The notes: generated from the sequence alone by a model not told the origin. Shown: positions 33,749 through 46,416, counted from the first letter of the stretch. The stretch is DNA of 51,552 bases from Scytalidium lignicola (GCA_002812745.2 NCSJ02000304.1:1-51552); one strand, 5' to 3'. Program-made: numbers and translations.

Positions 33749-33764
33749 GGGGGGGGGGGGGGGG
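33749..33764 (+). repeat. G16 homopolymer
   Basis: Sixteen consecutive G lie about 130 bases upstream of the Zn2Cys6 start codon, in its probable promoter or leader. Such a tract is rare in AT-rich spacer DNA and is prone to length change. Confidence 0.9.
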
Positions 33765-33893
33765 AAGAGATCCCTTCGACATTGCCGAGGCACTAAACTC
33801 AGAAACCCGGGGTACTCCGCAAAACCCCAGCTCCTGTTGTTATCTTTTGAATGTAGATGTACCATCAATCGAGACCAGAGAGGAGCGGCCAAC

Positions 33894-35372
33894 ATGCCAT
33901 TCGTCCGCGCTTGCAATCGTTGCCATAAAGTCAAAGAGAAGTGCATTTTCGAAGACAGTTCGAGAGTATGTCGTCGATGCAAGAAGCTCAGAGTAACTTG
34001 CGAAACCGATCGTCGACAATCCCGCCTCGGCCGGAGACCAACTATAAAGGTCTTTGGACCAAACTGCATCGTTCAGGTCTGGCAGAACTACTGTCCCGAA
34101 CCGGAAGCATCACGGCCGAAGAAGGAAAGCTCTCCTGTGGAATCGAAGGACTCAACTAGTCTAACTGCATTCTCCAAGCCAGGCTCGGAATCTATCACAG
34201 CTCTAGAAGAAAGACATAACACTGAAGGGTTTGCTCTCTTTCCATGCCCCAATCATCTCGTGGACGACGCGACAAAGCTACTGCGGAGTTGCATGTTAGA
34301 TACCAACCAATTTTATGAAACTATTCAGAGATTTCTAATTGGACCTACCTTTGCTTGGGATTTTCATGCAGCCCTAAAGTCTACGTACTTTTCGGCTCCA
34401 ACTCTTCTACAACATGCTTTATTAGCTACTCTAGGAGCAATGAATCGAGCGCAACATGATCTGTCTGAAATAGATCAAGTCGATTTAGCAAGGGGCGCAT
34501 TAGCACTTCACCAACTTCGGACAGCGAACATTCGAGACGTCCGCGACGCTGAAGCAGTTATCATTCTAGGACAAGTTATCGCAGCGGTTGACATATTCAC
34601 AACTAGCACTAGGACGCATATAATACTAAAACATACTCTCTCGATCATCAAGCCCTGGTATCCAGAACTGGCCAAAGAGGAAAGGCTAGATTGCGTTACT
34701 ATTACGCCCATCTTAATGGATACCGTCGAATGTCTCATCAGACGTGACATGCCCACCATCAAGTTGTCAGTCCGGCATCCACATCAGATTGATCGAACAG
34801 CAGGGTTATGCACAACATTTGTTCCGATACTTTACGAGTTATGCGAACTCAGTCACAAAGCAAAGTCAACAGGTTCAAATGCTCAGCACGACGCACCAGA
34901 TATTTTCACAGATATTGAAAGGAAGATCCGCGCTTGGAATCCTAGCACCCCACCAGGATTTTCAGATACCTACTTAGCCTCGGAGATTCTAGTCATGTTA
35001 ACTCAAGTGCGTACATACCGCATTGCAGCGCTGCTGATCATACACCGTCTGAGGAACCCCTTTGGCGTGAACGACGAGTTCGCCGCAATATACGCCGATC
35101 TTATTCTTTCCGATCTTGCGCAATGTCTTTCATTGCTAAAAGACGGAGTCAAGTTGCAAAACACAGCCTTGCCTCTCCTTGTTGCCATGGTCGAAGCTCC
35201 GAAACAGGGAGAAGAGATCCTAGAGAAATTCGAGGTCCTGGATCCTCGGTCGTCATACTTGGAGAATTTTGTTGCGTTTATTCAGTATATTAGAGAGGCT
35301 AGGGAGAATGGATTTAGAGGCGTATGGTTTGATTTGGTTAGCCAGTGTCCGGAACTTTGTATACTACCATGA
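33894..35372 (+). CDS. Zn2Cys6 transcription factor
   Basis: A single exon of 492 aa begins at the ATG at 33894; the frame is open upstream but has no ATG placed before the DNA-binding motif. The zinc cluster lies at the very N-terminus, with Cys7, Cys10, Cys17, Cys26, Cys29 and Cys36 (CNRCHKVKEKC, then CRRCKKLRVTC), so it is a nuclear DNA-binding regulator. The rest is a mostly helical middle-homology-like region (ALLATLGAMNRAQHDLSEID, AEAVIILGQVIAAVDIFTTS) without a clear fungal_trans motif. The compact size and style recall regulators found near secondary-metabolite or transporter genes. Neighbours are a permease and a broken hydrolase. The target is unknown. Confidence 0.85.
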   Translation: MPFVRACNRCHKVKEKCIFEDSSRVCRRCKKLRVTCETDRRQSRLGRRPTIKVFGPNCIVQVWQNYCPEPEASRPKKESSPVESKDSTSLTAFSKPGSESITALEERHNTEGFALFPCPNHLVDDATKLLRSCMLDTNQFYETIQRFLIGPTFAWDFHAALKSTYFSAPTLLQHALLATLGAMNRAQHDLSEIDQVDLARGALALHQLRTANIRDVRDAEAVIILGQVIAAVDIFTTSTRTHIILKHTLSIIKPWYPELAKEERLDCVTITPILMDTVECLIRRDMPTIKLSVRHPHQIDRTAGLCTTFVPILYELCELSHKAKSTGSNAQHDAPDIFTDIERKIRAWNPSTPPGFSDTYLASEILVMLTQVRTYRIAALLIIHRLRNPFGVNDEFAAIYADLILSDLAQCLSLLKDGVKLQNTALPLLVAMVEAPKQGEEILEKFEVLDPRSSYLENFVAFIQYIREARENGFRGVWFDLVSQCPELCILP

Positions 35373-37062
35373 TGGGCAATGAATTTATTTTATTTTTCTC
35401 TTTTTTTTATTGTATTACGAAACAGATTAGGGATGGCGCCTTACACGTATATCAAAAAAANGTATTTTATCTTTACATGGACTGCTTATGATGTTCTCCT
35501 AACAATCACTACTTGGACAGACTATTTTAGATGAATAAAGATGCATACCCAGTGCTACGTAAGTGTCGGGGCCATAAAGGGTCGTCATCTTAATGGATAT
35601 ATCGACCGGATAAGCTACCATAAGCGCCTGTGGTGGGTTCAGATCAAGGTTGCGAAAAATTAAATTAATTCCCAACCTTGGTCCAGGTATTGAGCAGAGC
35701 TTCCTGTGAGGAAGTGGAGACGTGGAAGCTAAGGCGAGAAGACGCCAAGAAATATGCTTGTTTTTGGTATGATCTACGACAAATAATTTCCAAATGATCT
35801 CACTAAAGGGCTAAGGAAAGAGGATTATTTATCTTGTTTAGAAGACAAAAAATCTTAACCTTGTAAGATCCTCTTAAGTAACTCTTCCGTTTATTTTATT
35901 TCCTACTTGATTCTGATCTGGCGTATATGTCTTGGAATATAAATGTATCCTGGAACATAAGCAGAAGGTGTGTCTTAGGATATAACTATATATTCAGCTA
36001 TACAAGGCCATAAGTAAGAGCTGGTCTTAAATCTCACTAGTCTGTAGGAGTCTATATATATAGCCATACTTACCCACTGTACAGTAGTTAATTCAGTAGT
36101 CAATTTATATATATTCTATAGGAACTTATTACGATCAGCATAATTAACCTGTTCAACACTAACCACATAGCTTTGCAAAAATTCCGTGATATTCTGTATA
36201 TAAACCATACTTCTAGTTTTAGCACACTATAATTATAATAGATCTATATTGTGTTTATGACTTGAAAAGTGTTTGTGCACTTATTTTAAGACACCTTTCG
36301 CTCAGATCACTTTCAAATCAAAAGAGCCAATGAGATAACAGAACTAGTGAATTTTCATGTGAATTCAGCTAACAGCTTTATTTTCCCACCTTTTACATTA
36401 CACTTTTGAGGATCGTGATGTAGAGCCAACTGTGATTAAGATATGGTGGATTTAGAAGACTTCAAAGTTGGAATATATTCTAAAAGTCGACAAAAATAAA
36501 AAGCCTTAACTAAATATATTTTGCACTTCGAGAACCTTGTACATGAGAGTGGAAAGTGGTCATGTGATTTATCTAGGTAGTGAGGTCTTGAGTCACGTTG
36601 GGGAGTAAAGTGTACGGTTGAGATGACCCGCCTGTCTTTTTTCTGCCTGAGACTAAAATCAGGCAACATTTGTGGGACGAAAAAAAAGGCCAGGTACACT
36701 GATGACCGGTCACGTTGACGTATTTCTAGCATCACGCCCGAGTAGTTCTTAATATACTTCTTCTCCAGGTAATAATGTATTTAGTTAATTCTAAATACAA
36801 ACCAATATTCAGCCTTCTGAAGTGAAGTAGATACTCTTCATACTTGTAAATTCCAGGTGAAATCACTGTTAGGAAGAAGTTCTCGCGGAAAAGCATCTGC
36901 TAACTGAAAGTAGTGCTGTGTAACAATTTGTACTCGCTTGTTGCCTGGCAGCACCACCGCGTTTGCAACTTATGATTAATCCCACCTTGTCAATGGTGAA
37001 TAATCTTTGTTAGAAGTTCTTCCTGCACGACTCTATATTTTTACCTCGAGCGATCTGGAGCC
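35373..37062. other. Intergenic, about 1.7 kb, AT-rich, no gene recognised
   Basis: An N after A7 lies at 35461. The block 35990-36250 is rich in TATATA and similar runs. No frame with family resemblance was found. Confidence 0.5.
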
Positions 37063-39224
37063 ATGGGCCAGCGACATCAACTGTTCGTCATAGCCAAGGT
37101 CGGAGCCCATTATAGATCTCTTGCTGCAGTGCATCACCAGTGGCTCTATGGTCTCGCTGCTCTTCAAAGATGCCTTCGACTCCTCAACATTTTCTCCGAT
37201 GAGACGAATCGAATAGCCCTCCAGCAAGAACTGAATTTTGCATTCGACTACTTTTGCAATAAAGAGCCTCCGCCAACAGAGCGGCCAAAATTGTTGTGGG
37301 AAGGTTTAAGCTTGAAGCCGTGCCCTTTCCCATTCATCACGACATGCCTGATGATTGGATCTTCTTATGATGATGCAAATATTGACCCTGCCGGGGTTTC
37401 TGAGGAGCCCTTTGGAATGGGATACGATCAAGGGGACAACAATGATGGCATCACCGTGCTCGATATCACCGACTTGAGCAGTATATCTTATTGTTTTGTC
37501 AATTTTAAAGGTTCTATCTCAGGTTCCTCGAACAACCAAGTTTGACTAACCGCGTCACAGGTCCGGAGGATTTTGACTTTGGAGATGAGGATAATTATAG
37601 CGCCGAGGCTGATGATAGACGAGAATTGCGGAGAAAACTGCATCAACCTCTTTCTGGTTGGGAATATTTGCTTGGCTACTTCAAGAGATCACAACCAAGC
37701 GTTCAAAGAAACATCTCAGTTCCGACAACGCTGGATAACTATTCTCTTGTTAAGCTGGAGACTCTCAATGGTCAGTCCAGACTACTACCTTCACGAGCCA
37801 TTAGTTACCTCTAACTAACTCTATCTCAAGAAACATGGCCATATGGTCCATGGGATGTAGACATATCTACTACCCAAGGAAGCCCATCAAGCGGCCTGTC
37901 TATCCTACAGCCAACGGCGAGCCTCCAAGAGCAAGCAATAAGGAAATTAGTCGATGCTACACTCGCTTCTGAAGACTTTGATCCTGCCACCTGGGACGAT
38001 CTGCTCCAAATTCATGGCTTCCAACAAAGCCTACCCCGGGAACTTATCAGAAATGCCGACCAAATCGGGCTCTCATCTGCCTCCATGATGCTTTTTGCAC
38101 TTGCTTACGCTAATGAACAAGCCCTTGATCTGTCACCTTTTGTCAATCTACGTGCAGAACTTCTTAAAGATGCTTTGGAGAGAAAGGAATTCTCGATGGT
38201 CACCACGGTCAACGCCTCAAGCATCGCAGCTACACAGTCACCTGCCGATCTCTGGAAGGCGCTTTCCGTTCTGAAAAATCTCAAGTGCATTTACATCCTC
38301 GACAGACCAGATCGAGAAAGTGACGATGCGGGTATTCAGACATTCCTTACCCTTGCTGCTTCTCATCCTGACCTGATCATGGAGAAGCTCGTTGTCTCGG
38401 CGTCATTTTCCCGGGCCCTCAGGAAATCATCATGGTTCCCTACTGTGGAGAACCGTACGGCCTTGATGGCGGCATTCCCAATAGCCCAGCTTCTCGTATG
38501 GCATGGGGATTCTACGGGTTATGGCGAATCATATGCTTTCGAGTACTTCTCCCTGGTGGACGCTCTCCTCAACCCCGTTCGGCTCGTGACAGGACTTTTC
38601 CAGTATCTTGAGACTCTAACTGAATTCTCTTATCCTAGATGGGATGGCACAGGTATGAAGGTCGCCAACTGCTTTGCCATGAGCTCTTCCTCGCTTGGTG
38701 GGAACCGGTCTTTCGAGGTTGGCCCTCTGCCTGCAGAGACGTATAAGCGAGCAAAGGCTGCATATCACAGCAACATACACCAAGGATGCTATTCGACGAT
38801 GCGGGACCTACGTCCAGGCGAGTGGACCATTCTGGTGAGCCGAGATTGTAAGGCTGACGGCCCACAAATGCCTATCTCCGTGGGAATCAAGTACGCCTTT
38901 ATTCGATCCAAAATCACCATCAGTGCCAAACCTTCAAGTGATGAACAGGCCAATATTAAGCATGAGGATTTGGAAGTTGTCGACGTCGCCGGTTTCCTGC
39001 AACAAGTTGCGCCGCACGTTGACAGCCGCCAACTGCAGTATCACTTTAACTCAATCCAAGAAAGAATTTCCAAGTCTCGCAATATGGGACCTGCCGAAGA
39101 TGGAATACTCACATTTCTTCAGGCAAGAGACGTGTGCAAGTTGCTGGATCAGTTTATATCTAATGTACCTGTGGTGAATGAGGCTGTTGAGAGAGCAAGG
39201 AAATTTGATAGTCCACAACGTTAA
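37063..39224 (+). CDS. Conserved fungal protein of unknown function, 683 aa
   Basis: There are three exons, 37063-37510, 37561-37770 and 37831-39224, with introns of 50 and 60 nt and matching phases. The opening MGQRHQLFVIAKVGAHYRSL followed by AAVHHQWLYG marks a family seen in many filamentous ascomycetes that I know only as hypothetical. The second exon is acidic (EDFDFGDEDNYSAEADD). The long third exon is globular, with several leucine-rich segments (SPADLWKALSVLKNLKCIYI, LVDALLNPVRLVTGLFQYLE), and may form a repeat-like helical scaffold with alternating strands. No signal peptide or membrane helix is seen. The intact structure across three exons supports a working gene. Confidence 0.72.
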
Positions 39225-40037
39225 CTATTAGATGCTTATACAGAAATTTTGACGAGCTTGCACGTTCATAGTGCATATTGGAGCAATTCAAATCATTATT
39301 TCCAGTGAAAAGTTGCTGAAACTTGGTGTGCGTACGGTGGGAGACGCGGGCTACACAGTGAGCTCAAGAGTTTAAGTTACCAGGGACATTTCACTGCGGC
39401 TTAAATACTTGTATTGCCTAGAATTCTCATGAGATTAGCTGCAGAGGTTGTGTCTTCAACCTTCATGACCAAATAACCACAAAATTGACTATAACCTTGA
39501 TCTCCATGCTTTGATTTTTTGCCATGAACCAGTGTGAATATTACTGTCACGAGAACGAGGCTCCTCTTCAAGGGCATCGTTAATTTCCCCGTCTTCTTGA
39601 TCTAGTACATCTATAACTACCAATTCCCAACTACTACGAAAGTAAGAGGTATAGTTGCAGCCCAAAACACCCAAAATAGAGACTTTACCACATCATCAGT
39701 CGCCAGTTCTGCAAAATAGCGGTGACAAGTTGTTGCCTAAATGCATACGCCCTTTTGCACGCTCCAATAAAATGGCATTGTCAAATAACCCTACATGCAT
39801 AGTCCCTTTGAACTGGCCAATGACATAATGGGGCTATTATTTGCTACATTCTCAACCTCAGAAAGAATATTTAACTCTCCCCTGCCCACACTGTAAGAAT
39901 GCATCTCTTTGTTTTCATTTCAAGTTCTCGAAAGCCAGTATTCAATTTTAGCTGGTTCGTGAGATCTACACCAATGCTCTCTACTAGTTTATGCTCTTGA
40001 AATAAATTTCTCTTCAATTATCGACCGCAGCAGGAAG
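39225..40037. other. Intergenic, no gene recognised
   Basis: No supported frame was found. It should hold the terminator of the 683-aa gene and the former promoter of the Clr5 gene. Confidence 0.5.
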
Positions 40038-41530
40038 ATGGACTTCATGGATGTTGACTCGACCGAGGAGCAACATGCCCCAATGATTAAGCAACCTACT
40101 TCCACTGAATGGGAGTCTAAACGCGAAGTAATTAAGCGACTATATTTAGATCACAAACAACCATTACGCAAGGTCATGGAAATTTTAAAATTAGAACATG
40201 GCTTTGAAGCATCGTGAGCAGAATCTGAGAAATGAACTTAAAAGATCTGCTTCATTTGCTAACTGTTGCCAGAGCTAGAATGTACAAGCAAAGACTCAAG
40301 AGGTGGGGTCTCAGGAAAAACTGTAGTATATATAATGTTCAGAGATTTCTTTGTTCCAGGGGCGAGACAGATGCACTTAATAAGACTGCCGAAGATACGA
40401 TACTAGGACAGACCGCCGAACATCAGAGACTCTTGACATATATGAAGCGGAAATTATGGCGCTCAGAATCCATGCAAAGTTCTACACCGCAATGGCTACG
40501 TAGTCCCAGCGTGTTTGAAGGCCTAGAAATTTTGTTCGCGAGCGTTTCAAATTATGTAGCCGGCGAATTTGACACTGGGTTTATTGAAGCGGATTTTGGG
40601 GGTACATCCAACAACATGTACAACCGTTCGATAACTAAAATATGGCAATACTTAAGAGTATACGTGAAAATGCTTAAAGAATCGGATTCGCCTTGCACTG
40701 GAGTTATGTTATTGCATGCGTTTACTTTTGTGGAAGAAACTCTTCGTAATGGGGACCTTTTAACTTTGCTGTTGCTGTTCCAAATCATATTCCACTTTTC
40801 CAACTCAGTTCCTGAAGTTATCAAGCGACTGGTACACTACTTTCATGATCTAGCAGCCATTATTTTACCCTAACTTCACCTACTCCGACAGATTCTAAAA
40901 TGCCTTTCTTTAGTTGAGAGTGCCACTATGAAGATTACAGCTAAGAGAGCTTGGAAGAGTATTTTGGACTAATCCGACAACAATACACCTCAAGAAGATC
41001 TGGTCACTCTCCGGGTAGACTATATGTTAATGAATAATGAGTTTGACAAAAATACGCATTCGACCCTCCTCAAATATCTGAGTTCACGTTAATTATAATA
41101 TTTTGAAAATGAGTTTGCAGCTCTTTCTACACTGTTCGTTCTACTGGAAGTCAAATGGAGCAACACAAGCATCAAAGAGAAAGAATATCTTGCTTTGGAG
41201 TATATTGTCTACGCAGATTCTTACCTGAGATCACGTTTCAACACAACTGATAATGATTGGAGGCAGATAACAAAGCATAAATCCTTATGCTTGAGGTTAC
41301 TTGCGCTTAGATATCATTTTAACGGCAGGGCCTGACTTATGGAACAGTATCAAAGGCAATACATTGAAACACTTACCTTAGTTTACAGCAGAAATCACCC
41401 ATCAATTTTAAGGGAGCTTCAAACTCTAGAACGCTGGTTGATAGAATGGGATAACATATTTGCATCAATCTTGATTGGTCTGGAAATACGGGGTATTATT
41501 TATGAAATTAGCAAGAATTTGGAATTCTGA
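40038..41530 (+). pseudogene. Clr5-domain protein gene, killed by several nonsense codons
   Basis: Exon 1 (40038-40213) and exon 2 (from 40279, intron 65 nt) join in phase to give a Clr5 domain: WESKREVIKRLYLDHKQPLR, then KVMEILKLEHGFEAS and MYKQRLKRWGLRKN. The frame is open to 40870. After that the very same frame continues to 41530 and still reads like protein (AKRAWKSIL, YFENEFAALSTLFVLLEVKW, REL and ERWLIEWDNIFASILIGLE), but carries stops at 40871, 40970, 41090, 41096 and 41333. Four of the five are TAA where CAA would restore Gln. The full protein would be about 475 aa, usual for Clr5 proteins. Clr5 proteins are fungal putative regulators of unclear role. A truncated 256-aa product could still be made, but decay downstream argues for a pseudogene. 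Confidence 0.82.
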
Positions 41531-42344
41531 GTTCGTAATTGTAAAGGAACTGTAGCTATTTCAAAGAGCTTGTCAAATATTCAATATATTGGCATATATT
41601 GTAATTTTTAGACAAGAGTTAAATTGGAAAATGGATTTTTTTAAAACTACAGTTATTTTCTGTGAAGCTGTCTTACAGTTTCAGAATTTAATTAATTTAT
41701 TACGAAATCTCAATCAGGATTCTAACCTGTTATAAAAGAGTTCAGTCATTATAAAGTTCATTAAAACAAACTACTAATATTACAAATCAGCTATTTGAGC
41801 CATAAGCTAGCTCAGAGAGCAACAGGTGATCTGTGGAATTGACACTAAACAGTGGAAGGCCACACTTTGCTAATGCTGCCGCAGATTTCCCCATACTTTG
41901 TATTTAGCATATGTAGTCGGACCCGTAGTAGCCATACTGGAACAATCTTTTTCTTTCCTATTCCCGAACTCTGCACGGTGATCGGCACGGACTGACCACT
42001 ATCTACGTGCCCTATATTGCTGCCGTACGTACTAACCTTAGAACCAACCCTAGCACTCCCACAATATGATGAACATATAGCTTAATGACAAGCATCTCCT
42101 AACTAAAGCTAATTATTATGCGTTGAAGCCGTTATTATTAAGTCTATCGTGCTCTGCAAGTTATGCGCTAGTCGAAATACGGGGAAATTCTCGGGTTGAA
42201 TTTAATTTATGGGGCAAATTGAGTTCCCCATCTTCCCCGTGTTTCTCCACACTTCCTCATACTTGCGACGCCTTGCATACCTCCATGTAGCCACAGAGCA
42301 GCCGATTATTCATTGAGCGTACGGGGGATTACTGGTTCAGAAGG
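41531..42344. other. Intergenic, no gene recognised
   Basis: Very AT-rich until about 41800. The last 300 bases should be the promoter of the regulator gene. No coding frame was seen. Confidence 0.5.
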
Positions 42345-44765
42345 ATGGGACCGCCAGCGTTGATAAGTCGAAAGCGGCGGGCAGCACGCGCATGTGCCTC
42401 ATGCAACGCACGCAAAGTTCGTTGTGAGAAAGAGGATAATGGTTACCCTTGCACCGGTTGTCGTATTGAAGGTTATGATTGCCACATCCCAGAAAGAAGA
42501 AAGAGAAGAAAACGACGGAAAGCCAACAGAGAGCAACCCAATCAGCATCAGGCCGATGTGATAATACAAGATGATACGGATTTCAATCAACAATCGCCAG
42601 CTGATTCACGCACGTTGGCTCCCTCGATCACCACCGGAAACCAGTCTGCAGATACAAATGCAAATAATCTGCTTCAAGCACCTGAATCACCCAAGCCCAG
42701 TCTCTCCCAACATACAATTCTTCACCAAGTTCCGCACTATCCATTTATCATTAACTTCGCTCATATTTCTACAGATGGAGAAGTTGGTTTTCAACCACCG
42801 ACACTGACCACGAGCTCGCAACGATCTAACACCAACAGCGTTCCTTTCGAAAGCGTCCACAAGGCGCCTCAAGACCTAAGTTTCCTGCAGCAAAAGGAGG
42901 CATTCGACCTTCCTGAACGTAAAATTATGGACGAGTTTGTTTTTCACTATTTCCAGTTTATCCATCCATTCTTTCCCATCATTGAAAAGACGACATTTTT
43001 CGACAGATATCGTCAAACGGTGACCGAAGGACAGGATGATGTCTCTGGACCTAGCTTATTGCTCTTACAAGCAGTGTTATTTTCAGCTAGTAGCGTGAGT
43101 TGTATTCAAATATTCTATTTGCTATGTACTCATTTGTAGCAGGTAACTCCTCTAGAGCTACTAGAGAGAGCTGGTTACGACTCTCGAAAGATTGCGCGGC
43201 AATCATTGTATGATAAAACTAAAGTATTACAAATCTACTTACTGATATGTTATATATGCTGATTTTCTCCTTCAGCTACTGTATTATTTCGACTATGAAA
43301 TGGACAATGTTGTGGTAGTACAGGCACTCCTACTCATCAGCCACTATTATTCTTCCATGATCGATCAAAAGCATACCTGGTACTGGGTTCATCAGGCTAT
43401 CAGCTTAGCTCAAGCCACTGGTTTACATCGGAACCCAGGAAACATACCTCAACATCGACTGTGGGCTAGAATATGGTGGGGTTGCCTCGTTCGAGATAGA
43501 CTGGTAAGCCTTGGGACAGGACGACCAATGCATGTAAACAGCCTTGACTGTGATGTTCCGATGCTCTCGCTGGAAGATTTGCGAGAAGAAGGAGATAGCC
43601 TCGATGAATGTGCAGTAAAAGAGACATTTGTGGAATTGATTAAGCTCTGTCAGCTTATCGAAGGGGTACTATCACTCCGTTACTCGCCAGCTGCAGCTGC
43701 AAGGGTAACGCCAGAGCAAGTCAAGGTTTGTGATGATGCTCTCAAACTATGGCTTCAAAATCTTCCTCCATCAGCCAGACGGCAAGAGGAGTCCCTAGGA
43801 ATCACAGGCTATGCCAATATAGCTACGCTTTATCGATCAATCTTACGGCAATTATACAAGCAAGTCTTGTCTTTACCTGGTCTATATCAAGCTTTCTCTA
43901 ATTAATATTTGCAGTATAACTGTTATTGCGCTACATCAACCGCACCATGTTCACGGCACTCAAGAAGTGGAATTTCACCAACAGTCACAGCAAGTGGTGA
44001 AACTAGCAGCTCTTGATACAACGAATCTTGTTACTCAACTTGTCAACTACGACCTGGTGAAATATTGTCCGACTTACTGGTATGAAGGACTTTCTGTAGA
44101 TCTAGTTAGGTGCTGATATCAATAGTGTTACCTGTGTGCTACCCCCACTTATCATCCTGTTGCTGGAAATCCGATCGTCTCTAAATCCCACTATTACTAC
44201 TTTATATACCAACCAATACAACCTTTGCATGATATTCCTTCGCGAGCTTGGAAATGTATATTGGCATGCTAGCTTCTATTATGATTTCTTCGAGCTGGCT
44301 GCCTCTATTGATAATGAGTTTCTTGAACAGCGGCAATCACGCACACACGACCCTCTAATAGCTTTTCTAAAGCAGCAAATATCGATCCGAAGGAGTTTCG
44401 TACACATAGATGACAATCTTGCGAAAAGGGCTAAACATCAATCAGTTACGATATCTAGTCCTTCATTAACACCACCACCTCACGATGGGACGGCAGGTGT
44501 TAATGGACATACACCAAATACGGCCAATACTGGCAGGCGAGAAGAGCTCATAGTTAGTAGTGGTTTGGATACAAGAAAGAACAGCGAAGACGAAAATGGA
44601 TACTTACCAAGTGCTCAAAGCATTAATAATAATGAAGAAGCAAATTTTCAGTATGGGATGTCCATGGGTGGTCCATTACTCAATACCACCGCAGACGAAG
44701 ATATTCAGTTTGGAGAGTGGTTGAAGGGTTATGAGACTTTCCAAAACGTATTTCCCTCTGCTTAA
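42345..44765 (+). CDS. Zn2Cys6 transcription factor with fungal_trans domain
   Basis: I rebuilt five exons: 42345-43094, 43143-43223, 43276-43868, 43915-44079 and 44126-44765, giving 742 aa. The zinc cluster uses Cys17, Cys20, Cys27, Cys36, Cys39 and Cys46, followed by a basic nuclear-localisation stretch (RRKRRKRRKANR). A disordered Gln/Ser/Pro linker leads to the fungal_trans middle region: FVFHYFQFIHPFFPIIEKTT, ISLAQATGLHRNP, RIWWGCLVRDRLVSLGTGRP. The exon 3/4 donor is the least sure junction. Intron 1 ends in TAGCAG, a tandem acceptor that may add one Gln. Style and length recall regulators of the cutinase/lipid (CTF1-like) or carbon-source type. It converges on the dehydratase gene with a gap of only 70 bases, which suggests a shared locus for sugar-acid use; regulation of its neighbours is an inference. 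Confidence 0.82.
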
Positions 44766-44835
44766 ACACCACACACTAGTTACAACTTGAAGTTCTTTAT
44801 TTAACAAAGAAATTCAATGTATTCTATATACTAGG

Positions 44836-46416
44836 CTATAGCTTTGGACCACTCTGAATACGCAAGCCTTGTTCTGACGACCAGAAGCTTCCCTGTGGAT
44901 ATTCATATTTTTCAATAAAAGAAGGTTTATACTCAACACTATAGCCCGCTTCCCATGGTGTCACGAAATAACCATCTTTTACCTTTACAGGGTGTGTGAC
45001 TGCTTCGTTGAATGAGGTGATATTTTCTAGAAGACTCTTTTTGGCAGAGACACAGACGTAATCGATTATAGCAAGGTGCTGTGTATACTCATTCAGGCCA
45101 ATACCACCGCTATGGGGAATGACAGGTATATTGAATCTAAGCAACGGTTTAGAAGTCAGCACCAGCAAGTAAGTAGTAGGGTTAACTAAGGTACGGTACT
45201 TTTTAGCCATTAGTAAGACCGCCATAACTTCATTGACTCCTCCTAAGCGACAAGCATCAATTTGACAGACGTCTATCGAGCCAGCCTGTAGAAACTGTTT
45301 GAACATAATTCGGTTTTGACAATGTTCACCGGTCGCGACCCCAATGCCGTACCGCTTCAGTGCTTTTCGAATGGCAGCATGGCCTAAAATATCATCCGGA
45401 GAAGTAGGCTCTTCAATAAAGCTGGTGGAAATTTAGCATTCTATCCTATCAATCAATGGGATACTATTTTAATTGTGACTTACTCGGGCTTAAATTCAAC
45501 TAGTTGCAGCATATAATCGATAGCCTCCGGGACACTCCAGACTTGGTTTGCATCCACCATTAACATCTTGTCATAACCGACAATATCGCGAGCAATCTTC
45601 AATCGCCGTTTATCGTCTTCCAGACTACCACCAACCTTAAGCTTGAACTTGTCGAATCCATCATTAATCATTCCAGTCATCAATTCGATCATCCTCTGGT
45701 CCGTGAATCCAAGCCATCCGGCTTGGGTGGAATATGCGGGAACTGCACGGTTGTCTTGAACATCCTGGATTCTCGATTGTTTGGTCTCATTATTATTTGT
45801 CAAGATAGCAATAGCATCCTCTGGCATAATAGCGTCTAGTATGTACCGGAAGTCAATACATCTCACAAACTCTTCAGGAGTGAATTCGGCAACTAGTTGC
45901 CACACTGGTTTTCCTAATGAGCGTGCCCATAAATCCCACAGAGCATTGACACACACGCTCAGTCCAAGATGAATTACGCCTTTTTCTGGCCCAACCCATC
46001 GAAGCTGCGAGTCTGCCACAAGATATCGCCATGTTTTCCCCATATTTTGCGTCAATTCCTCCAATCCCTTGCCCACGAGTCTCTCAGCGATGAGAGCTGC
46101 GGCAGAACAGACCAGATCATTTCCACGACCGATTGTGAAGGAGAAACCATGACCCTTTAGTTCTGTAGATGTGTGCAGGATAATATATGCAGCGCTGTAG
46201 TCTCCAGCTGGGTTCATAGCATCGGATCCAGACTGATCGAGACTCGTAGGAAATCTCAGGTCTAGTAGCAAGTCAATAATTGGCTGGAATAGTTAAAATG
46301 TTTGAGATTGGAACATTACCGTGTGTTTCATACGAAGTAATTATAGTTTTGGTTTCACACTGAAGTGTCGTTTCATTTTCAGAGCCATTGATAACACCGT
46401 TTGTATGGTTACTCAT
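44836..46416 (-). CDS. Sugar-acid dehydratase, L-galactonate/L-fuconate type (enolase superfamily)
   Basis: I rebuilt four exons: 46416-46320, 46261-45484, 45421-45200 and 45136-44836, giving 465 aa; the start MSNHTNG is the only suitable ATG. The protein follows fungal L-galactonate dehydratase and L-fuconate dehydratases closely: DLRFPTSLDQ with GSDAMNPAGDYSAAYI, FTIGRGNDLVC, RWVGPEKGVIHL, EEFVRCIDFRYI, and AVPAYSTQAGWLGF. The KxK catalytic pair lies in FKLKVGG; metal ligands are Asp in MVDANQVW, Glu in FIEEPTSPDD and Glu in GVATGEHCQN; the catalytic His is in IPHSGGIG. It should remove water from a six-carbon aldonic acid to give a 3-deoxy-2-keto acid. In fungi the galacturonate pathway uses this step. 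The last intron is 63 nt and stop-free, so unspliced RNA stays in frame. A sugar transporter lies upstream on the same strand. Confidence 0.87.

Noticed and set aside
36436..36735. 99-codon minus-strand frame
   Set aside because: Composition is that of chance translation of AT-rich spacer; no motif and no conserved start.
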